Below, in pieces: positions 14,538 through 22,697 of a DNA stretch of 23,248 bases. Position numbers and translations under genes: made by a program. How positions within the stretch are numbered: position 1 is the first letter of the stretch; each line of letters begins with the position of its first letter. The notes under the pieces were generated by a model. It had not been told where the DNA came from, searched no databases, and saw only the letters and a program-made list of their open reading frames with translations. The DNA is from CAYQAJ01 sp964415245. Lineage in GTDB: Bacteria > Planctomycetota > Planctomycetia > Pirellulales > Pirellulaceae. The stretch covers positions 1-23,248 of the forward strand of contig CAYQAJ010000048.1 of the NCBI GenBank assembly GCA_964415245.1, in the 5' to 3' direction.

Positions 14538-16046
14538 ATGAACGACCTTGCACGGCAACTCGATCGCGTCATGCCCGCTGGGCTCACCGGTAGCGTGATC
14601 CGCACCGAAGGCCTGGTCGCCGCGGTGGCCGGCTTTCCGGCACCGGTGGGCGCGGTCGTGGAGATCGAGCGTCAGTCAGGTCCCCCCATTTCCGCCGAGG
14701 TGATCGGCTTTCGCCAGCAGCAAACCCTCGTCTATCCACTAGGCGAAATGACGGGCGTGCGCCGCGGCAGCCGTGTGCGCCTCGTGCGAACGGCGCGATA
14801 TCTGCGCGTCGGGCGGGAGCTTCTGGGGCGCGTCGTCGACGCCCACGCCAACGTTCTCGATGCCCGGGCGCTTCCCCATACGACCGAGCGCGTGTCCATC
14901 GAGCGCCGTCCCCCCGCTCCCGTCGAGCGTCCCCGCATCGACGTGCCGCTCTCGACGGGCGTCCGCACGATCGACGGTTTGCTCACCTGCGGCCGAGGGC
15001 AGCGGATGGGTATCTTTTCGGGCTCGGGCGTCGGCAAGAGCGTGGCGCTGGGCATGATGGCCCGGTACACCGCCGCCGATGTCAACGTGATCGCCCTGAT
15101 CGGCGAGCGTGGTCGCGAAGTGAACGAATTCCTCGAGCGCGATCTGGGAGAGTCCGGCATGGCGCGGAGCGTCGTGGTGGTGGCCACGAGCGACGAACCG
15201 GCGATCTTGCGCGTTCGGGCGGCCATGACAGCGACCGCCGTGGCCGAGTACTTCCGCGATTCCGGCTCGGACGTGCTGTTGATGATGGATTCGCTCACGC
15301 GGTTTGCCACCGCGCAGCGAGAGATTGGCCTGGCAGCCGGCGAACCGCCGACGACGCGCGGGTTCCCGCCTTCGGTCTTCGCCATGTTGCCCCGGCTGGT
15401 CGAGCGGGCCGGACGCGCCGCACGCGGGAGCATCACGGCCTTCTACTCGGTGCTGGTGGAAGGCGACGACCCCAACGAGCCCATCAGCGACGCGGTGCGC
15501 GGCCTGTTGGACGGCCACATTCTGCTTTCGCGCAAGCTCGCCGCCAAAGGACATTACCCGGCAATCGACGTGCTCGAGAGCCTCAGCCGCCTCATGCCCG
15601 ACGTAACAACGCCCCCGCAGCGTGCGGCGGCCGTCGCGGTCCGCGAGCTGCTGGCCGCCTATCGCGATCACGAGGACTTGATTTCGGTAGGAGCGTATCG
15701 CGCCGGAAGCAACGCGGCCGTCGACGCGGCGATCGCCCTGCGCGAGGAAATCGATCGATACCAGCGGCAAGCGGTGGAGGAGCAATCATCGCTGGAAACG
15801 GCACGCGACGAATTACTGGCCCTGGCGCAGCGGTGTGTCGCGGCCAAGAGCGTCGTGGCGAGGGCCACCGCTCCGGCTCTACCGGCCAAGACTACCGGCA
15901 CCGTGCCAGCCACGGGTGCGCCAAACGCTGGCGCGCCGGCGGCCACAACGGCTGCCCGGACGCAGTCGGCGATGGCGCCGTCCGTCACGGCACGAGCCCC
16001 CAGGACAATTCCCACCAGGAAACTGACTGCCGTACCAGGGCGTTGA
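14538..16046 (+). CDS. fliI: Flagellum-specific ATPase FliI
   Basis: A 502-residue protein of the FliI/YscN/F1-beta family that energises substrate unfolding and delivery at the flagellar export gate. Walker A is SGSGVGKS (161-168) within MGIFSGSGVGKSVALGMMAR, GERGREV is at 189-195, Walker B ends at D251 in VLLMMDSLTRFA, and the family signature PAIDVLESLSR is at 341-351. The N-terminal beta domain is intact. The conserved fold ends near residue 440; the last ~60 residues are an Ala/Thr/Pro-rich tail (ATAPALPAKTTGTVPATG and similar) not usual in FliI. No clear ribosome-binding site precedes the ATG. It lies between fliH and fliJ. Confidence 0.97.
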   Translation: MNDLARQLDRVMPAGLTGSVIRTEGLVAAVAGFPAPVGAVVEIERQSGPPISAEVIGFRQQQTLVYPLGEMTGVRRGSRVRLVRTARYLRVGRELLGRVVDAHANVLDARALPHTTERVSIERRPPAPVERPRIDVPLSTGVRTIDGLLTCGRGQRMGIFSGSGVGKSVALGMMARYTAADVNVIALIGERGREVNEFLERDLGESGMARSVVVVATSDEPAILRVRAAMTATAVAEYFRDSGSDVLLMMDSLTRFATAQREIGLAAGEPPTTRGFPPSVFAMLPRLVERAGRAARGSITAFYSVLVEGDDPNEPISDAVRGLLDGHILLSRKLAAKGHYPAIDVLESLSRLMPDVTTPPQRAAAVAVRELLAAYRDHEDLISVGAYRAGSNAAVDAAIALREEIDRYQRQAVEEQSSLETARDELLALAQRCVAAKSVVARATAPALPAKTTGTVPATGAPNAGAPAATTAARTQSAMAPSVTARAPRTIPTRKLTAVPGR

Positions 16047-16086
16047 AAAGCAACGTGCCTTCACCGGCCAACCACTCGACTGAACC

Positions 16087-16542
16087 ATGACTCGATTCCG
16101 ATTCCGACTCGATACACTGCTCAAGCTTCGCCAGTCGGAGCGAAACGCCTTGCGCGAGCGCTTGGCCGATGCGCTGGTCGCCCGCCGCGTGCTCGACGGG
16201 CGCAGGCAGCAGTGGAACGACGAGCTCGACGCGATGCGCGAGCAGGCGCGCAGGTCCGGTCAGCCCGGCACGATCAATGTCGACACACTTTTGGCTTCGC
16301 ATCGATACCACCTGATGCTTGAGGCGCAGGGGCGGATCCTGGACCAGCAGGAAGTGCAGGTCGAGGCCGAAATCGACCGCCGCCGCGCCGCCCTGGCCGA
16401 AGGGGACAAACAGGTGCGCGTGCTCGAAAAGCTCCGTGAGCGCAAACACACGGCGCACCAGCAAGGCGTGCTGCGGGCCGAACAAAAACTGCTCGACGAA
16501 GTGGCCCAGAGAGGCGGAATTCGGAAGGAGCAATGGCAATGA
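16087..16542 (+). CDS. fliJ: Flagellar export protein FliJ
   Basis: A 151-residue antiparallel coiled-coil protein. The N-terminal signature FRFRLDTLLKLRQSERNALR (4-23) is typical of FliJ, and the rest is charged and helical with few breaks. FliJ sits in the FliI hexamer like the gamma subunit of F1 and links it to FlhA. It follows fliI after 40 bases, and its stop overlaps the start of the next gene. The family is poorly conserved, so the call rests on the N-terminal motif, length and position. Confidence 0.88.
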   Translation: MTRFRFRLDTLLKLRQSERNALRERLADALVARRVLDGRRQQWNDELDAMREQARRSGQPGTINVDTLLASHRYHLMLEAQGRILDQQEVQVEAEIDRRRAALAEGDKQVRVLEKLRERKHTAHQQGVLRAEQKLLDEVAQRGGIRKEQWQ

Positions 16543-17240
16543 GAAAGATCGGAAAATGGATCGTCGCCGCCGTGATGTACCTGTGCGTGGCCACCATCGC
16601 CTCGCAGGCCATCGCAGCGGGCTGGCTCGTATGGAAAAAGGGACTCGATGAAGACAAGTTGTTCCGCATCCTCGCCATTGTGCAGGGAGTGGACCTCGAG
16701 GGCATTCGCGAAGAAGTCAAGAAGGAGCACGCGCCCGAAAGCAAAGAGCAGGCGGCATTCGAGCAAGTGGTGGAGGCGCGCGTCTCCCGGAGCCTTGACC
16801 TCGACTTGCGCGAAAGCGCCATGGACAAGGCGCTCAACGATTTGCGCGCATTGGAAGAGAAGCTCAAAACCGAGCGCTCACGGTACGACCAGCTTCGCAA
16901 TCAGTTCGACGCGCGGCTCGCCGAACTGGAGCGCGGCTACACCGACACCGCCATCCGCGAAGTGCAGCGCACGCTGGAAGCCATGAAGCCTCAGCAGGCT
17001 AAGGACCAAATCCTGATGATGCTGGAGGAGGATGAAGCCACGGGCGCCGATCTTGCCATGATGGACGTGGTAACGATCCTCAAGTCGATGCCCGTCGACA
17101 AACGAAAGAAGATCATCGGCGAATTCAAGAACGAGGACGAACCGGACAAGCTGCACGAGATCCTGCGTCGCATTCGTCTGGGCGAGCCCGACGTGACGCT
17201 CATTCGCAGCACGAGAGAGAAACTGAACAAAGGCGCGTAA
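16539..17240 (+). CDS. MotE-like membrane-anchored coiled-coil protein
   Basis: A 233-residue protein with one N-terminal membrane helix (about 8-32, WIVAAVMYLCVATIASQAIA), a long charged coiled coil (about 60-140) and a C-terminal helical domain (ADLAMMDVVTILKSMPVDKR onward) that resembles the MgtE-N/MotE module. MotE-type proteins act beside the flagellar stator, and genes of this shape often lie between fliJ and fliK. Two in-frame ATGs are available. The one at 16539 is preferred: AAGGAG at 16525-16530 is eight bases before it but only two before the ATG at 16533, and 16539 gives an ATGA overlap with the fliJ stop, implying translational coupling. The stator role is inferred from layout and position. 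Confidence 0.72.
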   Translation: MRKIGKWIVAAVMYLCVATIASQAIAAGWLVWKKGLDEDKLFRILAIVQGVDLEGIREEVKKEHAPESKEQAAFEQVVEARVSRSLDLDLRESAMDKALNDLRALEEKLKTERSRYDQLRNQFDARLAELERGYTDTAIREVQRTLEAMKPQQAKDQILMMLEEDEATGADLAMMDVVTILKSMPVDKRKKIIGEFKNEDEPDKLHEILRRIRLGEPDVTLIRSTREKLNKGA

Positions 17241-17266
17241 TTGCAACGTGCCGCCTGGGTGCCGCC

Positions 17267-18970
17267 ATGTCTTCCATACCTTTCGAGCCCACGGGGCGTA
17301 ATTCGATCCTGGACGCTACGTCGCTGTCTCGCGGCGCGTTTGCCCAACCGCAGAGCGCCGGACTGTTCGACCGGCACCTGTACGGCGGCGACTCTCAGAG
17401 CGGACTATCCGCCGCGTCATCCCCTGCGCCGACCAGCACTCCTCAATCGACCGACTCGCAGAGCCGCCGCGAGTCCGCTTCGGAAACCAAGCCGGCGGAA
17501 TCGTCCACCGCTCGGCCGCGCGAGTCCGAGAATCAACGATCCACGTCTTCCAGCGACGACGCTACCGCGTCGGCGAATTCCGATGCCGATGAGCCGGTCT
17601 CGGACGAGTCGCAGTCGTCGCCGGCCGATGCGCCATCAACCGATGCCTCATCCACCGAAGAATCATCGCCCGACGCGCAGTCCGTCGACTCGCTTACGGC
17701 CGATGACCACGACAGCGACGCATCGAAGGACGACGGTGAGCAGAGTCCGGCCGACGAGGCGGCAGCCCAGCTTGCGGCGGGAGCGGTGTTCGTGCCCTCA
17801 GCGACCGACAAGGCAACGGGCGAAACCGAGGCCGCCAGCGGGGCAAAGCCACCGACTGCGGACCTTGCTTCCGATTCCGCGCAGCAGCCTAACGGCGCCG
17901 CCGGCCGGTTGCAGGCAACCCAAGCGCCGTACGGGGCCAACGGTTCACAGCCATCTGGCGAGGGATTGGCGAAGGCGGCATCCGGCGAAGCGAACGGCGA
18001 CGAAGCGAACGGTGATGTGCGGAACGCGACGCGCTTAACGGAAGACGGTGAACCGGGCGACGCATTGAAGCGTGGCGAAATCGCCGGCTCACAGGCCAGC
18101 GCCAATTCGCGCGAGGGCGCACTGGGGAGTCAAGGATCGGCCTCGCCCGACGCGGCAAGTGCGGCGCAGGTCGGCCAGGTCCAACAAAGCGAGCAAAAGA
18201 GCGGCAGCGGTAACGCGGATCGGCGCTCGCGGCGCCGGGGATCGAGTTCCACCGCAGATCGCATCGGCAAGACCGACGCGCCAAACACGCCCACGTCGCA
18301 GGCCGGTGACGCACGGAAAACGTCCTCAGACGCAGCGCGTGTGGAATCAGTCGTCGATGCAGGTCCAGTCGCGGAGTCTGCGTCGCTTCAGTCACCCGGT
18401 GCTGGCACCGACAGGTCCGGCAGCGTTGTAGGAAGTACCTTGTCGTCGGCGACGGATACGGGTACCGGTTCCCACGCCGGTCCGCGCGGAGCCGAGCCAA
18501 ATTCGTCGGCACCCACACTTAGCGAGTCTGACCATGCTCGTTTCATGCAGCGCGTGGTTCGCGCCGTGCACTCGGCGCACCAGCGCAACGGCGAAGTTCG
18601 CCTGAGACTGAGTCCGCCGGAGCTGGGTTCGTTGCGGATTGCATTGCGCGTGGAGTTGGGGGCGATGACGGCGCGGGTCGAGGCCGAAACGCCGGAGGCC
18701 CGATCGTTGCTGCTGGACGGTTTGCCGCAGTTGCGCGAGCGGCTGGCCGAGCAAGGTATTCGTGTCGAACGCTTCGACGTCGATCTGCTCGATCGACAAG
18801 GCGAACAGTCGCCACAAACCACGACCGACAACAATCCCCAGCAGCAACAGCAGCAGTCGCCCAATCGCCGGACCGTAATGGAGCCATCGAGTGAACCGGT
18901 GCCAGGCAGCCCCAGTCCGGCCACGTCCGGGCGGCCGAGCAATGACGGAAAGCTGAACGTGTTGATTTGA
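17267..18970 (+). CDS. fliK: Flagellar hook-length control protein FliK
   Basis: A 567-residue protein with the usual FliK plan: a long disordered N-terminal part (to about 420) rich in Ser, Asp, Ala and Gln, then a folded C-terminal domain (about 422-510). The domain carries the signature EVRLRLSPPELGSLRIALRV (443-462) and the helix LLLDGLPQLRERLAEQGIRV (481-500). FliK is exported as a ruler during hook growth and its C-terminal domain then switches FlhB specificity to filament proteins. After the domain comes a Gln-rich tail with six Gln in a row (525-530). Composition of the N-terminal part is strongly biased, so it evolves fast. It is followed by flgD, in the common fliK-flgD-flgE order. 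No clear ribosome-binding site precedes the ATG. Confidence 0.9.
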   Translation: MSSIPFEPTGRNSILDATSLSRGAFAQPQSAGLFDRHLYGGDSQSGLSAASSPAPTSTPQSTDSQSRRESASETKPAESSTARPRESENQRSTSSSDDATASANSDADEPVSDESQSSPADAPSTDASSTEESSPDAQSVDSLTADDHDSDASKDDGEQSPADEAAAQLAAGAVFVPSATDKATGETEAASGAKPPTADLASDSAQQPNGAAGRLQATQAPYGANGSQPSGEGLAKAASGEANGDEANGDVRNATRLTEDGEPGDALKRGEIAGSQASANSREGALGSQGSASPDAASAAQVGQVQQSEQKSGSGNADRRSRRRGSSSTADRIGKTDAPNTPTSQAGDARKTSSDAARVESVVDAGPVAESASLQSPGAGTDRSGSVVGSTLSSATDTGTGSHAGPRGAEPNSSAPTLSESDHARFMQRVVRAVHSAHQRNGEVRLRLSPPELGSLRIALRVELGAMTARVEAETPEARSLLLDGLPQLRERLAEQGIRVERFDVDLLDRQGEQSPQTTTDNNPQQQQQQSPNRRTVMEPSSEPVPGSPSPATSGRPSNDGKLNVLI

Positions 18971-19038
18971 CCATGGCTTGGCGCGGTTGTGACCGCCGCC
19001 GTGGGTGGCAATAGGATTTTTAGTCGAAAGGATTCGTC

Positions 19039-19470
19039 ATGTCGCGTCTCTCCGCCCTCAATCCCACGGCCACGATCCCGTCGCCGAATCAGAAAGGCAC
19101 CGACCTTCGCGACGTGGACATGGACCAGTTTCTCAATCTGCTCATCGCCGAGCTTCAGAACCAGGACCCGCTCAACCCGATGGACAACAGCGAAATGCTG
19201 CAGCAAATCAGCCAGATACGCGATATCGGCGCCACCAATGCGCTCACCGAAACGCTCGCGTCGGTGATGCTTGGCCAGAACATCGCCACCGGCAGCGGCC
19301 TGATCGGCAAGCACATCACGGCGCTGAATACATCGTCGCAGAACGTCGAGGGCGTGGTCGATCGCGTGACGGTTCAAGCCAACGACGACGATGGCAGCAA
19401 GCACGTGCAATTGCACGTGGGAACACAGACTATCGACCTGGACCAAATCCGCGAGATCGTCGACGCGTAA
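19039..19470 (+). CDS. flgD: Hook-cap (scaffolding) protein FlgD, short form
   Basis: A 143-residue protein. The FlgD signature is at about 27-60: DMDQFLNLLIAELQNQDPLN then PMDNSEMLQQISQIRDI. This helical region followed by a short beta segment (GKHITALNTSSQNVEGVVDR) is the N-terminal and Tudor-like part; the Ig-like/FlgD-insert domain found in the ~230-residue enterobacterial protein is missing. Short FlgD forms of this size occur elsewhere, so it need not be truncated. FlgD caps the growing hook and helps FlgE subunits assemble, then is lost. AAAGGA (19027-19032) lies six bases before the ATG. Confidence 0.93.
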   Translation: MSRLSALNPTATIPSPNQKGTDLRDVDMDQFLNLLIAELQNQDPLNPMDNSEMLQQISQIRDIGATNALTETLASVMLGQNIATGSGLIGKHITALNTSSQNVEGVVDRVTVQANDDDGSKHVQLHVGTQTIDLDQIREIVDA

Positions 19471-19635
19471 GGCTATAGCCGAACCCATACGGCGTAACGA
19501 CGATCTTCGGTTGGGACATATTCGCACAAATACAAATGCCTGTCGCGGCTTCCGCTTCCCCGCTCCCCCGGTAGGTGAGTCCGACAGCGACCCAGTTCCG
19601 AACCATCAGCCAAACCGACAACGGAGAACCCCATC

Positions 19636-22089
19636 ATGGGTCTTGCATCCGCACTAACGACGGCCCTGACCGGCCTGACGGCAGCCGAAACCACCATCGA
19701 CGTGGTCGGCAACAACCTGGCCAACTCCCAAACCGTGGGCTTCAAGGCCTCCAATGCGGTGTTTGCCACGCAGTTTCTGCAAACGCTCGGACTGGGTTCG
19801 GCTCCCACGGCGACCACCGGCGGCACGAATCCTCGCCAGACCGGGCTGGGCACTCAGGTGGCTGAAATCACGCCCGACTTCACGCAAGGTACGATCGAAA
19901 TCAGCTCCAACCCTTCCGACCTGGCCATCCAGGGAGAAGGCTTTTTTATCGTGGAAGGGGCTAATGGCGAGCAGCTCTACACGCGCAACGGTATCTTCAA
20001 GACGAACTCCCAAAACGAGCTTGTCACCGTGACCGGACAACGGCTGTTGGGTTTCGGCGTGGACGAGTTCTTTGAGATCCAGAGGACACAATTGGTCTCC
20101 CTCGATATTCCACTCGGTTCAGCCGCCGTCGCACAGCCGACGCAAAACGTCTTTCTGCAGGGCACGCTCACGCCGACGGGAGACGTTGCCGACACGGCCG
20201 AGGTAATCCAGAGCTCGGTGCTGGGCAACGGTTCGGTGCCGCGTCCCGACGTCTTGGCATCGCAGATCGGCGTTGCGCCCACTCCCAGCTCCGCCGGCGT
20301 GACCGTTACGCACAACGAAGGAGCAGGTACGCACACCGAAGGCGACGTCTTCCGCTATCGCTTCGCGTTCGTCGACGCCAGCGGCACCGAGACGCTTCCC
20401 TCGTCGGAGATCGTGGTCACGGTTCCGGTGGGCAACGGCTTGGCCGACAACGACATTCAGCTCGACAGTCTGCCCACCGCCGGTGGCGAATACGCCAACG
20501 TGAACATCTATCGCACGGCGGCCGGCGGCGCCGACTTCTTCTTTCTCGATTCGGCGGCAGCCGGCGGCACTTACATCGACGATAACAGCGTCGCGCTTTC
20601 GGCCACGCCGTTGGACGAATCGACCATCGACGGCAACTTCAGCTATCTCGTCACCTTTTTTCGCGCCGGCGAAGAAGAAAGCCGGCCTTCGCTGCTGGTC
20701 GGCCCGCAAAACGTCGTCGATGGCCGCGTGCATCTGACCGGCCTGCCCACTCCCCCCGTTCCCGGGCCCGGCGACACCTTTCCCGCCTACGACACCGTTC
20801 GCATCTATCGCAACCTGTCGACCGACGCCAATCAGTTTTATCTAGTGGGAGAAGTGGCTCCCGGCGAAGACTTCACCGACAACCGCGCCGATGCCGACAT
20901 TTCCGACCTGGGGATACCGGGAAACAAGGTCGTCGATCTGGATGGCCCGAAAATCGGCGCCAATACGCTGTTGGTCGACGTGTTGAAGCGAGACGGCCTC
21001 GATTTCGAGCAATTGTTCGAGGAGGGGACGCTCGCGTTCACCGGACGAAAAGGGGGACGTTCCCTGGCCGAGAAGGATTTCACCGTTACGGCCACGTCGA
21101 CGGTGCAGGAGCTTCTCGATTTCATGAACGACGCTCTCGGCATCCAGACGGCGTTGGACGATCCCCAGAACCCCATCCCCGGTTCGCTCAACAGCATTCT
21201 CGGAGAGTCGGCCGCGCTCTCGCCAGGCGCGGTCATCAAGGACGGCCAGATTCGCATCGTCTCGAACAACGGCGTCGATAGTGCCCTCTCGATCGGCCTT
21301 TCGTCGTTCCGGCTAACCACGGCGGTCGGCGACGTTTCCACCCCCACCCTGGGATTCGGCTCGATCCAGGAGGCAGCGGGTCAAAGCGCCGTGGCCGACT
21401 TTGTCGCCTTCGACTCCTTGGGCATTCCGCTCAATGTGCGCATTACGGCCGTGCTGGAGGAGCGAACCGGATCGGCGACCGTGTACCGCTGGTTTGCCGA
21501 TTCGGGCGACAACGACCCCGTCTCGGGGGCCGGCATTTCGGTCGGAACGGGCCTGGTGACGTTCGACGGCGAAGGCAACCTGGTGTCGACGAGCAACGCC
21601 ACCGTGGCGATCGAGCGACGCAACGTCCCCTCGACGACACCACTGTCGTTCGTGCTCGACTTCTCTCAGGTATCGGGCTTGGCTGCGGCACAGAGCTCGC
21701 TGGCGGCCGCGCGGCAGGACGGTTCGGGACCGGGCACGCTCACCAGCTTCATCATTGGCGAAGACGGCGTGATCCGCGGCGTGTTCAGTAACGGCATCAC
21801 CCAAGACCTGGGCGAAATTCAACTGGCACGCTTTGCCAACAACACGGGCCTGGAACAGCGCGGACAGAACCTGTTCGCGCAGGGTGTCAACTCGGGTTTG
21901 CCCGTCATTGGCAGCGCCGGCGCCGAGGGTATCGGCTCGATCGTGGCTGGAGCCGTGGAGCTCTCCAACACCGACATCGGCCAGAACCTGATCGACCTGG
22001 TGTTGGCGACCACGCAATACCGAGGCAACACGCGCGTCATTACCGCCGCCCAGCAATTGCTCGAAGAGTTGCTCAATCTGCGGCGATAG
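19636..22089 (+). CDS. flgE: Flagellar hook protein FlgE, enlarged, with two fibronectin-III-like modules
   Basis: An 817-residue protein, about twice enterobacterial FlgE (~400). The N-terminal axial helix (ALTTALTGLTAAETTIDVVG then NNLANSQTVGFKASN, about 6-40) and the hook/basal-body motif LAIQGEGFFIVEG (96-108) are standard, as is the C-terminal axial helix (VELSNTDIGQNLIDLVLATT, about 774-793). Between residues 236 and 420 are two related modules, each with an opening YxxxF strand, a Pro-Ser turn, a LP turn, a (V)xIYR strand and a closing GxxYIDD/GEDFTDN strand; they look like fibronectin-III-type domains inserted at the hook surface. GGAGA (19623-19627) lies eight bases before the ATG. 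It is exported and forms the universal joint. The size difference is not due to frameshift; the frame is continuous. Confidence 0.93.
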   Translation: MGLASALTTALTGLTAAETTIDVVGNNLANSQTVGFKASNAVFATQFLQTLGLGSAPTATTGGTNPRQTGLGTQVAEITPDFTQGTIEISSNPSDLAIQGEGFFIVEGANGEQLYTRNGIFKTNSQNELVTVTGQRLLGFGVDEFFEIQRTQLVSLDIPLGSAAVAQPTQNVFLQGTLTPTGDVADTAEVIQSSVLGNGSVPRPDVLASQIGVAPTPSSAGVTVTHNEGAGTHTEGDVFRYRFAFVDASGTETLPSSEIVVTVPVGNGLADNDIQLDSLPTAGGEYANVNIYRTAAGGADFFFLDSAAAGGTYIDDNSVALSATPLDESTIDGNFSYLVTFFRAGEEESRPSLLVGPQNVVDGRVHLTGLPTPPVPGPGDTFPAYDTVRIYRNLSTDANQFYLVGEVAPGEDFTDNRADADISDLGIPGNKVVDLDGPKIGANTLLVDVLKRDGLDFEQLFEEGTLAFTGRKGGRSLAEKDFTVTATSTVQELLDFMNDALGIQTALDDPQNPIPGSLNSILGESAALSPGAVIKDGQIRIVSNNGVDSALSIGLSSFRLTTAVGDVSTPTLGFGSIQEAAGQSAVADFVAFDSLGIPLNVRITAVLEERTGSATVYRWFADSGDNDPVSGAGISVGTGLVTFDGEGNLVSTSNATVAIERRNVPSTTPLSFVLDFSQVSGLAAAQSSLAAARQDGSGPGTLTSFIIGEDGVIRGVFSNGITQDLGEIQLARFANNTGLEQRGQNLFAQGVNSGLPVIGSAGAEGIGSIVAGAVELSNTDIGQNLIDLVLATTQYRGNTRVITAAQQLLEELLNLRR

Positions 22090-22181
22090 GCAATCGAGGC
22101 GGTACGACCCCTCCCGCGGACACCGAGACGCGAACCGACGCCGCTGCGGTTTCCGCGTCGCGGCGCCGGTTTCGCTATAAC

Positions 22182-22412
22182 CGCTGGCCCCATTGCAGGT
22201 TACGGCTGTCGCAGTGCCCCGACTGCGAACGCCGTTTTCGCTTCTTGGGGGTCAGGCGTGACCTATGTTTGCCTAAACGCCGCACGTGCGGCGAAAGGGC
22301 AACGACATTGCGCGCCGAGCCGACGACCAGGCGCGATCCGCCAATCGGGGGCGACGCTGTGCGTACGGTCATCGCCGCCGTTCGAACATCAGCTTCGGAG
22401 AACCCAAAGTGA
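22182..22412 (+). pseudogene. Cys-rich reading frame without a usable start codon (possible zinc-ribbon remnant)
   Basis: This frame encodes RWPHCRLRLSQCPDCERRF and then continues with FLGVRRDLCLPKRRTCGE, giving five Cys, including a CPDC pair, in about 35 residues, a spacing that could fit a small zinc ribbon. Third positions are GC-rich like the neighbouring genes. The frame stays open back into flgE (to ~21792), but no ATG, GTG or TTG occurs in it before a TTG at 22245-22248, which is downstream of the CPDC pair. Its TGA (22410-22412) overlaps the flbD GTG (22409), a layout usual for coupled genes. It may be a decayed gene, a gene using a rare start, or a chance frame. Confidence 0.35.
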
Positions 22413-22657
22413 TCAAGCTATCGCGATTGGATGGTGAGTCGTTTGTGCTCAACGCCGACTTGATCCGCTACGTCGAGTCGAGGCCCGATACGTTCGTGAC
22501 GCTCACCACGGGCGAGCGGATCGTGGTCCGCGAGTCGATGGACGAAGTGATGGAGCGGGCCGTCCGCTACCAGCAAACCAAGCACCTGATACCAAGCCCG
22601 GAGGTTGGCCAGTCAGCGGCAAGTAGCAGACCAGCGCTTGCCGGTCAGGCTCGTTAG
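22409..22657 (+). CDS. flbD: FlbD-family small flagellar protein
   Basis: An 82-residue protein. The N-terminal ~55 residues match the small FlbD (SwrD) family found between flgE and motA in many bacteria: IKLSRLDGESFVLNADLIRY (2-21), then VESRPDTFVTLTTGERIVVR and ESMDEVMERAV. In Bacillus the homologue SwrD raises motor torque; the precise action is uncertain. This family is unrelated to the Caulobacter regulator also called FlbD. GTG at 22409 is the start: GGAG (22397-22400) lies eight bases before it and the family homology begins there, although the frame is open back to 22286. The last ~25 residues are a Gln/Ser/Pro-rich tail beyond the family core. Confidence 0.9.
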   Translation: MIKLSRLDGESFVLNADLIRYVESRPDTFVTLTTGERIVVRESMDEVMERAVRYQQTKHLIPSPEVGQSAASSRPALAGQAR

Positions 22658-22697
22658 CATCCACGCTCTTTACGCACTCAGGTACGTACACAGTCCC

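Noticed and set aside
17241..18038. 265-residue plus-strand frame overlapping fliK
   Set aside because: Arg/Pro-rich out-of-frame reading of the biased fliK N-terminal region; fliK has the recognisable hook-length domain in its own frame.
18388..19527. 379-residue open frame on the minus strand
   Set aside because: It is antisense to fliK and flgD; composition is that of a shadow frame.
22175..22372. 65-residue minus-strand frame between flgE and flbD
   Set aside because: It is antisense to the Cys-rich frame, ends without context, and no neighbour is on the minus strand.
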